NCBI GenBank assembly: GCA_024640445.1 | Contig: JAHEEZ010000008.1 | Location: 1-29,907, forward strand | DNA: 29,907 nucleotides | Direction: 5' to 3' | DNA from: Acidobacteriota bacterium | Lineage (GTDB): Bacteria; Acidobacteriota; Blastocatellia; Pyrinomonadales; Pyrinomonadaceae | Shown here: positions 1-8,036 of the stretch, one piece after another | Position numbering within the stretch: position 1 is the first letter of the stretch | Layout of the letters: each line of letters begins with the position of its first letter | The notes under the pieces: model-generated | Told to the model about the DNA's origin: nothing | The model's input: the letters and a program-made list of their open reading frames with translations, nothing else | Databases searched by the model: none | Position numbers and translations under genes: made by a program

Positions 1-106
1 CGACCGCGATCACCATCTCGTCGAACAATGGGACGCTCCTTTCGATTATGTCGAGATGGCCTTTTGTAAGCGGATCGAAAGATCCGGGAAAGATAGCTCG
101 TTTCAT
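1..106 (-). CDS. coaD: Phosphopantetheine adenylyltransferase, 5' part only (cut by window edge)
   Basis: The first 35 codons are visible, reading MKRAIFPGSFDPLTKGHLDI and onward to an LFDEMVIAV strand. The PGSFDPxTxGHLDII segment is the nucleotidyltransferase HxGH-type signature of CoaD: in the family the TxGH histidine contacts the ATP phosphates and the preceding loop binds phosphopantetheine. The family enzyme joins 4'-phosphopantetheine to ATP, giving dephospho-CoA, the penultimate step of CoA synthesis in the cytoplasm. The start is the only ATG that gives the standard N-terminus, at 104-106. The gene follows the TatT-like lipoprotein gene on the same strand after 34 bases, so they may be co-transcribed. 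The rest lies outside the window. Confidence 0.93.
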   Translation of the reverse strand, partial: MKRAIFPGSFDPLTKGHLDIIERSVPLFDEMVIAV

Positions 107-140
107 TTGTTGAAGTGCCTGCAGTCGGGACGCTCGTTGC

Positions 141-932
141 TCAGCTGGATCTTTCTTTCAGAAGCTTTTCCGCTTTCTTGACGGCTTCACGGTATTCCGT
201 CACGAAATCCGGATTGGATCTAAGGTCCTTCAGATTGGCGATCACCCTCTTTGCGTCCTCATCCCGGTCAACAGCGTAATAGGCCTCTGCAAGATAAAGA
301 TAGATGTACGCATTTTCCTTGCTCTTTTCAAGACCCTTTTCGAGATATTCAACCGCCTTTTCCGCACTGCCGCCGGCCATGCCGCGTGTATTGAGTTCAA
401 GCTGGCCGAGTCCCAGGTATCCGCTGGCTGCCTGAAAACCCGGATCGATCTCGATGGACTTTGTGAGCCCGTCCCGGATCTTGTCGACAGAAACTATGCC
501 GACCGTGACGGGAGATCTCTTCGACTGTTCACCGAGTATTGCTGCCGCCCAAAAATAACCATCCGGCTTACCCGGTTCGAGCCTTCTGGCGATCCGCGCG
601 GCCACAAGCCCTTCTTTGAGTACCTTTTCCGCTCCTTTCTCATCGGTGGTCTCACGGCTGCCAAGGAAATAACTGTATCTAGCGAACGCATTCTCAACGC
701 CGAAGTCTCGTTTGTCCGGGTTACGCGCCCCCTGGAGTATTTCCAGAGCTTCCCTGACGTTGTCGGGGTTCTCACGTTCCTTGTAAAGTGCCTCCGCTTT
801 TGGAAGCGCCTCAGACACCGGTATCAGCGCCGCCTTCGACATCTTCTGTTCATCCGCGTGCGTTGCGGCTGCACAGGCTGAAAATATCGTAGTTGCAAGG
901 ATTAGGAGAACGAGATGTGTTCTTTTGATCAT
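141..932 (-). CDS. TatT-like TPR lipoprotein
   Basis: This 263-residue protein has a Lys/Arg start, a hydrophobic stretch (LVLLILATTIF) and a lipobox-like FSAC at about residues 17-20, so it is probably exported and lipid-anchored. The body is helical with TPR-like units. The order PDGYFWAA, then IRDGLTKSIEIDP, then an AVEYLEKGLE unit and LAEAYYAVDRDEDA resembles the TRAP-transporter T-component (TatT) family, which are periplasmic TPR lipoproteins. No TRAP transporter permease or solute-binding gene is adjacent, so a transport role is not supported by context and a general scaffold role is equally possible. A GGTGAG sequence sits just before the ATG. The upstream region 933-1074 is shared with the divergent HAD gene. 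Confidence 0.75.
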   Translation of the reverse strand: MIKRTHLVLLILATTIFSACAAATHADEQKMSKAALIPVSEALPKAEALYKERENPDNVREALEILQGARNPDKRDFGVENAFARYSYFLGSRETTDEKGAEKVLKEGLVAARIARRLEPGKPDGYFWAAAILGEQSKRSPVTVGIVSVDKIRDGLTKSIEIDPGFQAASGYLGLGQLELNTRGMAGGSAEKAVEYLEKGLEKSKENAYIYLYLAEAYYAVDRDEDAKRVIANLKDLRSNPDFVTEYREAVKKAEKLLKERSS

Positions 933-998
933 AACTCACCCGTGAGTGTAACAATTTAGTAATTTGTATGAGAAACGGCCGGTCCTAATGGGCTGGAG

Positions 999-1028
999 TT
1001 ACCAAAACACACGAATGTTTGGTATATT
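999..1028 (+). promoter_or_regulatory. Putative sigma-70 promoter with overlapping dyad
   Basis: TTACCA (999-1004), an 18-base spacer and TATATT (1023-1028) form a plausible -35/-10 pair about 45 bases before the ATG at 1075. A 7-base inverted repeat, TACCAAA (1000-1006) and TTTGGTA (1018-1024), lies across the promoter and could be a regulator site. The -35 match is only moderate, so this is a prediction from sequence alone. Confidence 0.45.
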
Positions 1029-1074
1029 TTTGTTCTTTAACCAGTATCCGTTTCGCTCCGCAATTTTAGTCATA

Positions 1075-1749
1075 ATGACGGTTAAATCACAAGCGGCTTC
1101 GTTTTATGATCTCGAAGGGACGCTCGTAAGCACTAACCTTGTCCATACACTCGGCTTTTACGCAAAAAGGCAGCAGGGCCTTTTGGGAACGCTGAAAAAG
1201 AGTGTTGGCACGCTTGCGAAGCTTCCGATGTTCGGGATAACTGACCTTTATAGCCGCAATGTCTTCAACGAGTATTTCTTCCAAAGCTATAAAGGCGAGT
1301 CGCTTGACCGGCTTCGTTACTTTTCAGACGAACTCTTTGAAGAGGTCTTGAAACCGGCCATCTTTGAAGGGACCCCTGACCTGATAGCAAAGTCGAAGAA
1401 GCTCGGACACATTCAGGTGGTGGTTACAGGGGCGCTCGACTTCTCGGTGAAGCCTTTGTGCGATTACCTTGGAATCGATGTTTACGCGGCGAATCGTCTG
1501 GAGTTCGTCAACGGCTACGCGACGGGCCGGCTTCTGCCGCCGGTGATGGCTTCCGCGACAAAGGCAAAGTGGATACGAGAGTATGCCGAGCGGGAGGACA
1601 TCAATCTGAGCAATTCATATTCGTATTCGGACAGCATTTCAGACCTTGCGATGCTTTCGATCGTCGGGCATCCGGTCGCGGTCAATCCGGACTTTCGGCT
1701 GAAACAAACGGCGATGCAGCACGACTGGGCGATCCTGGACCTTAAGTGA
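1075..1749 (+). CDS. HAD-IB (SerB-like) phosphatase-family protein with variant motif I
   Basis: The 224-residue protein starts at ATG 1075; an in-frame start at 964 exists, but a promoter-like element lies between the two. The HAD landmarks are in order: motif I is DLEGT (Asp12, Glu14), motif II is VVVTGA (Thr118), a lysine lies at 163 or 165, and motif IV is YSDSISD (Asp186, Asp190). In phosphoserine-phosphatase-like enzymes motif I is DxDGT; here the second Asp, the general acid/base, is Glu. The nucleophile Asp12 is kept, so activity is possible but may be altered. Related HAD-IB domains are fused to PlsC acyltransferases in some bacteria, for example mycobacteria, which fits the PlsC domain two genes downstream. 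The substrate is unknown; a lipid phosphate is an inference. Confidence 0.8.
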   Translation: MTVKSQAASFYDLEGTLVSTNLVHTLGFYAKRQQGLLGTLKKSVGTLAKLPMFGITDLYSRNVFNEYFFQSYKGESLDRLRYFSDELFEEVLKPAIFEGTPDLIAKSKKLGHIQVVVTGALDFSVKPLCDYLGIDVYAANRLEFVNGYATGRLLPPVMASATKAKWIREYAEREDINLSNSYSYSDSISDLAMLSIVGHPVAVNPDFRLKQTAMQHDWAILDLK

Positions 1750-1842
1750 CAATTGTCATTGTGCAATGACCATCGATCAATGCGTGTTCAGTGAGAACTG
1801 GCATCCATTGGTCACTGATCATTGATCGATGACCGATGAAAT
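1750..1842. repeat. Short-word repetitive spacer (atgacc/gatcaatg type)
   Basis: The 93-base gap between the HAD and LarA-like genes is built almost wholly from overlapping variants of caatgacc, gatcaatg and gatcattgatcgatgacc, and includes the perfect palindrome gacaattgtc just after the stop. It begins on the TGA stop of the upstream gene and ends at the ATG of the downstream one. It leaves no recognisable Shine-Dalgarno before 1843. Its function is unknown. Confidence 0.6.
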
Positions 1843-3444
1843 ATGGCATTAGAGCTACGCAGAAAAACACACGAATCGATCGTATACATCGACCGGGACT
1901 CGGCGCCGCGCATAATGCCGAAAGGCGAGGACTTCATACTTGAAGACCTGCCGATCGGGACGCGCGTCATATATCCGAATCCGCCGATCAAGGGTCTTCC
2001 GAATCGCGAAGCCGCGATTCGCTATGCCGTGAACAACCCGATCGACTCAAAGCCGCTCTATGCACAACTTGAGCCGGGGATGAAGGTCACCATTGCGATG
2101 GATGACATATCGCTGCCTTTGCCTCCGATGGCGACGCCCGACCTTCGTCAGACGATGCTCGAGGTCGTGCTCGATATGTGCCACGCGAACGGCGTGGACG
2201 ATGTCCATCTGATCATCGCCAACTCCCTCCACCGCAAGATGACGGAGTGGGAAATGAAGCGGATGGTCGGCAGTACGATCCACAAAGCCTTTTATCCTGA
2301 CAGGTATTACAACCACGACGCCGAGGACGACCTCGGGTTGGTGGCCCTGGGAGAAACACGGCACGGCGAGCCGCTTCGTATCAACCGCAGATGCGCGGAA
2401 AGCGACCTGGTGATCTACCTCAATATCAATCTCGTTCCTATGGACGGGGGACACAAGTCGGTCGCGGTCGGCCTGTGCGATTACGAATCGCTGCGCGCCC
2501 ATCACGAACCGCAGACGATCATCGATTCGGATTCCTATATGTATCCGCCGGATTCGGCGCTGAACCACAAGGTTCATCGCCTGGGCAAGCTTGTCGACGA
2601 GCATATGAACGTCTTTCACGTCGAGACGGCGCTTAACAACAAGATGTTCGCGGACGGATACGACATCCTGACAAAGAACGAGGACGAGTTCAGTTTCGCG
2701 GACCGCATGAAATGGGAAGCGATGAGGCGGACCTTCTCGAAGCTTCCAAGAAAGGCAAGGCGCAAGCTTTTGCACGAGATCCCGGCGCAGTACGAAATGA
2801 TCGCGTGTTTTGCGGGCGAGACGGAAAAGGTCCACGAGAAGATCCTGGAACGGAATTACGAGCAATACGTGATCCCCGTGAAAGGGCAGTGCGACATTCT
2901 GATTACCGGAATCCCCGATATTTCGCCGTACAACGTGTATTCGGCTCTAAACCCGCTGTTGGTGCAGGTGATGGCTCTCGGGTATCACTTCAATATGTAC
3001 AAGGGCAAGCCCCTTCTCAAGAAAGACGGCGTGATGATCGTGACTCACCCGTGCTTTGACGAGTTCGATCATAATTTCCATCCGAGCTACATAGAGTTTT
3101 TCCATCGCCTTCTGCCCGAATCGCGCGACGCATTCTACCTGCGCGAGAAGTATGAGCGTGAGTTCGCCGAAAACCCGGCCTATATCGAGATGTATCGGCG
3201 CGGGAACGCCTATCACGGCGCGCACCCTTTCTTTATGTGGTACTGGGGCGAGAACGGGCGCCAGCACGTGGGGAAGGTGATCGCCGCCGGAGCTGAGAAC
3301 GCGCACGTACCCGACATACTTGGCTGGGACCGCGCGGACAATCTGACGGAAGCGATCGCGATGGCGAGAAGCTACAAGGGACGCAATGCGGAGATAACGA
3401 TGCTCCATCAGCCGATCATCGGCCTTGCAGAGGTGACGGATTAG
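1843..3444 (+). CDS. LarA-domain (DUF2088) protein
   Basis: This 533-residue protein carries the N-terminal domain of the nickel-pincer lactate racemase family. Visible family features are the KVTIAMDDIS segment (81-90), NSLHRKMTEWE (His130), YNHDAEDD (His158) and GGHKSVAVG (His204), which resemble the histidine-containing cofactor-binding segments of LarA. It is about 100 residues longer than typical LarA. No LarB, LarC or LarE cofactor-maturation genes are in the window, so use of the nickel cofactor is not shown. It lies 93 bases after the HAD gene and only 9 bases before the lipid megasynthase gene, so it probably belongs to the same operon and to lipid metabolism rather than lactate racemisation. 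The reaction is unknown: epimerisation or hydride transfer on a hydroxyacid-type substrate is the family expectation. Confidence 0.8.
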   Translation: MALELRRKTHESIVYIDRDSAPRIMPKGEDFILEDLPIGTRVIYPNPPIKGLPNREAAIRYAVNNPIDSKPLYAQLEPGMKVTIAMDDISLPLPPMATPDLRQTMLEVVLDMCHANGVDDVHLIIANSLHRKMTEWEMKRMVGSTIHKAFYPDRYYNHDAEDDLGLVALGETRHGEPLRINRRCAESDLVIYLNINLVPMDGGHKSVAVGLCDYESLRAHHEPQTIIDSDSYMYPPDSALNHKVHRLGKLVDEHMNVFHVETALNNKMFADGYDILTKNEDEFSFADRMKWEAMRRTFSKLPRKARRKLLHEIPAQYEMIACFAGETEKVHEKILERNYEQYVIPVKGQCDILITGIPDISPYNVYSALNPLLVQVMALGYHFNMYKGKPLLKKDGVMIVTHPCFDEFDHNFHPSYIEFFHRLLPESRDAFYLREKYEREFAENPAYIEMYRRGNAYHGAHPFFMWYWGENGRQHVGKVIAAGAENAHVPDILGWDRADNLTEAIAMARSYKGRNAEITMLHQPIIGLAEVTD

Positions 3445-3453
3445 GGCCGGAAG

Positions 3454-6400
3454 ATGAAACTTTCTCCAACTGAGATATACAAGGGGAAGAGAATCTTCTT
3501 CATAGGGGGCACCGGCTTTGTCGGCAAGGTCACGCTGTCTATGCTTCTCCACAATTTTCCCGACATAGGCAAGGTGTACGTCACCGTCCGCGCCCGCGAT
3601 GAGTACGAATCCCTCAACCGTTTCTGGAACAGCGTGGTCACCTCTCCGACATTCGATCCACTACGTGAGAAATACGGCGACAAGTTCGAAGATTTCATCC
3701 GTGAAAAAGTAGTCCCGGTCAACGGCGACGTCGGAAACGAATTCCTGGGCATGTCAGAAGAGCAGGCTAAAGAGGTGATGGATGACTGCGACGTCATCAT
3801 CAACTCAGCCGGGAACGTGACCTTCAATCCTCCCCTCGAAAGCGCGCTTCGGACGAACGTCGTCGGCACGAACAATGTACTGGAGCTCGCCAGGATGATG
3901 AAGCGGCCCGCCCTTGTTCACGTCTCGACCTGTTTCGTGGCTGGAAATCGTAGCGGCTCGATCTGGGAGAATGAAGAGGTCGTAGGTTATTTCCCGCGCA
4001 AGGACGAACTGGTCGGCACGACGTTCGACGTAAACCAGGAGATCGAGGACTGCGCACGCCTTTCAGAGCAGGCAAGGCAGGAAGCTGACGACGCAGTCAA
4101 CATTGCCAAATTCAGGGAACTCGCACGCGAAAGGCTGATCGAAGAAGGCCGTGACCCCGACGACGAGAAATCGGTAAATTCCGCTATCTTCCGCGAAAGG
4201 AAGATGTGGATCCGCGAGCGCACGACCGAACTCGGCGAAGAACGGGCCGGTTACTGGGGCTGGACCAACATCTACACATATTCGAAGTCGCTCGCCGAAC
4301 AGATCGTCGCGCAGCAGGACGACATCGTGAAGATCCTCGTTAGGCCTTCGATCGTCGAATCGTCCCTTGAGTATCCGTTTCCGGGCTGGAACGAGGGTTT
4401 CACAACCACCGCGCCTCTTATCCTCATCGCGCTTCGGGGGCAGCCGATAATCCCTGTAAATGAGAAACTGGTCCTCGACATCATTCCCGTCGACATGGTC
4501 GCCGGAGCGATGCTCGCGGCCGCGATGGAAGCGCTGATCGATGACAAGCCGCCGCTTGTTTTTCAGGCGTGTACCGGCGATTCAAACCCGAACGACATGA
4601 AGCGGATCGTCGGGCTGGTGGGGCTCTACAAGCGAAAGCATTACAGCACTAAAGAAACGGGCAACAAGCTTGTGAACAAGGTCAGTTCGATGATCGAGGC
4701 GACTCCTGCGACGCAGAAGGCCTATGAAAGAACCTCGGCCCCGATGCTGAACAAGATCGCGAAGTCGGCGAACAGCCTTCTTGACCGCGCCACTCCCCGC
4801 TGGGGTGGAGGCCGGTTAGGGAACATCGTTTCCGACATCAAGAAATCCGTCGACGATTTTGAGCGGACTACGCAGGAGACGGTGGACGCCTTCGGCATGT
4901 TCAAGCCTTTCATGGTAGACAACGAATACAACTACCGGGCGGACAACGTTCGGGCGCTGCATTCGCAGATCAAGAAAGGCGAACGCGATCTTCTCCCTTG
5001 GTATCCGGAAGACATCGATTGGTACGACTATTGGCTGAACGTCCATTTCCCGGGACTCAAGAAATGGGTACTTCCGCAGCTTGAAGAAGATCTCAAAGCA
5101 CAGGAAAGGCGTGCGTATACCTACCGCGATCTTGTCGATCTGTTCGACACCGCGGTGAAGCGGTTCCCGACCCGCGTCTCGATGAAGATCGAGCGTCACG
5201 GGAAGATGGAGCAGTACACGTTCGGCGACGTCTGCGAACTGGCGCTGCGGGTCGCGGGATTTCTCGCGAGCAAGGGTATCGACGGCGGCGACCGGGTCAT
5301 CCTCTTTTCCCACAACATGCCCGAGTGGGGTATGAGTTATTTCGGGATCCTTAAGGCGGGTGCTACGGCGGTTCCGATCGATCCTGCGAGTTCCGACGAC
5401 GAGATCGCAGCTTTCGCCGAGGCGGGCGAAGTTTCCGCGATACTGATCAGCCCGAGGCTTTTGAATGAACATCCGGAACTTGAAGGAAAGCTCAAAAAGG
5501 CGGGACTAAAGGTCGCGATATATCCTTTCAACGAAGTCTTTGAGATGCCGACAGAGACCGAAGAAGCGGAGCGGCTGGCAATGCTTCCGGACAAGGTCCA
5601 TGCGACCGCCACGGCATCTTTGATCTTCACTTCCGGCACGACAGGTAAGCCGAAAGCAGTGATGCTTTCGCACAAGAATTTCACCAGCATGGTCTCAATG
5701 CTCTCCTCGGTGCTTGAAATGAGCGTCGAGGACGGAGTCCTTTCGGTCCTGCCGATGCACCATACGTTCGAGTTTTCTGCCGGATTCCTGACTCCTTTCA
5801 CGAACGGGACGCAGATCAGGTACATGGACGACCTGACGAGCGACGAACTGGCGAGGGCGATCGAGACCGGGCACGTGACCGGTATGATCGGCGTACCGGC
5901 TCTATGGGAAATGCTCCACCGCAGGATCAAGACGCGTTTTCGCGAGCGCGGCGACTGGATCGCCGACATCGCCGACAATGTGATCGATTTCAACGCCTGG
6001 CTCCGTGACAACACGCCGTTCAATCTCGGACCCGTGATCTTCTTCCCGATCCACGAGGGAATGGGGGGAAGAATGCGCTACCTGGTGAGCGGAGGTTCCG
6101 CGTTGAGCGAGAAGGTCCAGAAGGACCTTCACGGACTCGGATTCACAATCCTCGAAGGCTATGGGCTTACCGAGTCATCGCCGGTTCTTACAGTCGCCCG
6201 GCCGCAGAACGAACTGCTCAAGGGAAGCGTTGGAAAGCCTCTTCCGGGTGTAGAGATAAAGATCGACAATCCGGATTCCCGTGGGGTCGGCGAGGTTTTC
6301 GCGCGCGGTCAGAACATAATGACCGGATACTACAATGACGAGGCGGCGACCGAAGAGGTGCTCGAGGATCGCTGGCTTAAGACCGGGGACCTTGGAAGGG

Positions 6401-7875
6401 TTGATGACGATGGCAATCTTTACATAGTCGGGCGGTCGAAAGAGGTCATCATCGACAGCAACGGGAAGAACATTTACCCGGACGAGATAGAGGACCTGTA
6501 CTCCAAATCCAAGTATATAAAAGAATTATCGGTTGTCGGGCTCCCGGACGAGGATGGCGGCGAAAAGATATCGTCGCTTGTCGTGCCCGATTACGAGTAC
6601 GACATTTCACTGACGCGCGCGGCGACAAACAAGAAGGTGGAAGATCACTTCCGCGAGGTGTCTGCCGGACTGCCTTTTTTCAAGCGTGTGAGGGTTCTGC
6701 ATCTGACGCCTTTTGAACTGCCGCGCACAGCGACGCGAAAAGTGAAACGTCGCGAGGTCGTAGAGATGCTGCAGATGCTCGAGGGCCGCGCGAAGAACAA
6801 GACGAAGATCGAGGCCGAATCCAAGGGCGACAGCAATCTGCTTTGGCTAAGAAAGATAGTCGCGAGCGTCTCGAACAATCCGGTTTCGGAGGTCGGACTT
6901 GAATCACGTCTTTCGGATCTCGGTTTCGATTCGCTTATGTTTGTTGAGCTCCAGGCGGCGGTCGAGGACGGCGGCGGCCGGGTGCTGAATCCGGACGAAC
7001 TTGATGAGGTCCAGAACATACGTGAACTTCTGACCGCGGTCCAGAGGGTGGACAAGTCGAAGCGGATCGCCGACGAGCCAAAGACCAATGACAAGAAGGA
7101 CGACGAGGATATTCACATTCCGTCCCTTGTGAAGTTCGTCGGCAACCACGTGGTGAACTTTGCGCAGAAGACTATTTACGAGAACCTGCTTGATACGACC
7201 ATCGAGGGCCGGTCAAATATTCCGCCCCACACCAACTTCATCGTCGCTCCGAACCACGAATCCCACCTGGACATGGGGCTTGTGAAATACTCGCTTGGTC
7301 GTGATGTCGCCGACCAGACGGTGGCTGTCGCGGCGGCGGATTACTGGTTCGACACAAAATACAAGCGCGCGTATATGAACAACTTCACGACGCTTGTTCC
7401 GATCGAGCGGTCAGGCAGCCTCAGGCAGTCTCTCCGGCATGTGACGCAGATTCTGAAGGAAGGCTATAACGCGCTCATCTTCCCGGAAGGCACCAGAAGC
7501 GTTACGGGCGAGATCGCGGAGTTTAAGCCGGTGATCGGATATCTCGCATTGAACGACAAGGTCGGGATCCTTCCGATCTACATATCCGGCACGTTCGAAG
7601 CGTTTCCAAAGGGAACGACGGTTCCCAAACGTGCGAGCGTGGGATCCGCGATCGGAGCCCACATCGGGAGGCTTCTCGAATACGAGGAACTCGCCGAGAT
7701 GACGAAAGGGGTTCCCAGGACCGAGGCCTACAGGCTCGTGGCGGCAAGGGTCCAGCACGAGGTCGAGAACATGCGGGACGGCAAGCGGGACAAGTTCGAT
7801 GTAAAGGAGATCCGCAAGAAATGGCGGGCGGAGCGCAGGAAGAGCCGGAAGAAGGAACCGGTTATTGATGAGTAG
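3454..7875 (+). CDS. ElbD-like fusion: acyl reductase, AMP-ligase, acyl carrier and PlsC acyltransferase
   Basis: Four domains are seen in 1473 residues. (1) A fatty-acyl/thioester reductase, about 10-400, has GGTGFVGK (18-25), Tyr274-x3-Lys278 and a FAR_C-like tail near 480-520. (2) An acyl-AMP ligase, about 555-1110, has TSGTTGKPK (726-734), YGLTESS (903-909), TGDLGR and GRSKE (993-997). (3) An acyl carrier domain has DLGFDSL, with Ser1160 as the phosphopantetheine site. (4) A PlsC acyltransferase has NHESHLD (His1268, Asp1273) and FPEGTRS (1343-1349), then a basic tail. Inferred logic: a fatty acid is activated, loaded on the carrier, reduced to aldehyde or alcohol, and an acyl group is transferred to a glycerol lipid. 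Myxobacterial ElbD, a multifunctional ether-lipid enzyme, is the closest named match I recall, and acidobacteria are known for ether lipids. The ElbD orthology is from memory and untested; the domain calls are firm. Confidence 0.88.
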   Translation: MKLSPTEIYKGKRIFFIGGTGFVGKVTLSMLLHNFPDIGKVYVTVRARDEYESLNRFWNSVVTSPTFDPLREKYGDKFEDFIREKVVPVNGDVGNEFLGMSEEQAKEVMDDCDVIINSAGNVTFNPPLESALRTNVVGTNNVLELARMMKRPALVHVSTCFVAGNRSGSIWENEEVVGYFPRKDELVGTTFDVNQEIEDCARLSEQARQEADDAVNIAKFRELARERLIEEGRDPDDEKSVNSAIFRERKMWIRERTTELGEERAGYWGWTNIYTYSKSLAEQIVAQQDDIVKILVRPSIVESSLEYPFPGWNEGFTTTAPLILIALRGQPIIPVNEKLVLDIIPVDMVAGAMLAAAMEALIDDKPPLVFQACTGDSNPNDMKRIVGLVGLYKRKHYSTKETGNKLVNKVSSMIEATPATQKAYERTSAPMLNKIAKSANSLLDRATPRWGGGRLGNIVSDIKKSVDDFERTTQETVDAFGMFKPFMVDNEYNYRADNVRALHSQIKKGERDLLPWYPEDIDWYDYWLNVHFPGLKKWVLPQLEEDLKAQERRAYTYRDLVDLFDTAVKRFPTRVSMKIERHGKMEQYTFGDVCELALRVAGFLASKGIDGGDRVILFSHNMPEWGMSYFGILKAGATAVPIDPASSDDEIAAFAEAGEVSAILISPRLLNEHPELEGKLKKAGLKVAIYPFNEVFEMPTETEEAERLAMLPDKVHATATASLIFTSGTTGKPKAVMLSHKNFTSMVSMLSSVLEMSVEDGVLSVLPMHHTFEFSAGFLTPFTNGTQIRYMDDLTSDELARAIETGHVTGMIGVPALWEMLHRRIKTRFRERGDWIADIADNVIDFNAWLRDNTPFNLGPVIFFPIHEGMGGRMRYLVSGGSALSEKVQKDLHGLGFTILEGYGLTESSPVLTVARPQNELLKGSVGKPLPGVEIKIDNPDSRGVGEVFARGQNIMTGYYNDEAATEEVLEDRWLKTGDLGRVDDDGNLYIVGRSKEVIIDSNGKNIYPDEIEDLYSKSKYIKELSVVGLPDEDGGEKISSLVVPDYEYDISLTRAATNKKVEDHFREVSAGLPFFKRVRVLHLTPFELPRTATRKVKRREVVEMLQMLEGRAKNKTKIEAESKGDSNLLWLRKIVASVSNNPVSEVGLESRLSDLGFDSLMFVELQAAVEDGGGRVLNPDELDEVQNIRELLTAVQRVDKSKRIADEPKTNDKKDDEDIHIPSLVKFVGNHVVNFAQKTIYENLLDTTIEGRSNIPPHTNFIVAPNHESHLDMGLVKYSLGRDVADQTVAVAAADYWFDTKYKRAYMNNFTTLVPIERSGSLRQSLRHVTQILKEGYNALIFPEGTRSVTGEIAEFKPVIGYLALNDKVGILPIYISGTFEAFPKGTTVPKRASVGSAIGAHIGRLLEYEELAEMTKGVPRTEAYRLVAARVQHEVENMRDGKRDKFDVKEIRKKWRAERRKSRKKEPVIDE

Positions 7876-7887
7876 TTTACGGGGCAA

Positions 7888-8036
7888 GGAAACAAGATGG
7901 ACAGGATGATTAGGATGATAATTTCTTGCCTGACTCCTGGCTCTTCTCCGTGTTCCTTTGTGACGCTTCGTGGTTGGTGACTTTTCCGCAACGATTGAAA
8001 TCCAGAACAGGATGAACAGGATTATCAGGATCGCTT
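7888..8036. repeat. Mixed short-word repeats (aggat family and tcctttgtg family)
   Basis: Between the lipid gene and the GH47 gene lie two degenerate repeat types. Copies of an aggat-based word occur at about 7896-7917 (ggacaggatgattaggatg) and 8004-8036 (aacaggatgaacaggatt, then atcaggat). Between them, about 7943-7978, is a tcctttgtgacgcttcgtgg-type tract. The second aggat copy runs into the GH47 reading frame and supplies its likely ATG and first signal-peptide codons. Confidence 0.6.

Noticed and set aside
2047..2865. A 272-codon minus-strand frame opposite the LarA-like gene
   Set aside because: Composition typical of antisense frames in this GC range (many His, Arg, Val) and no family features.
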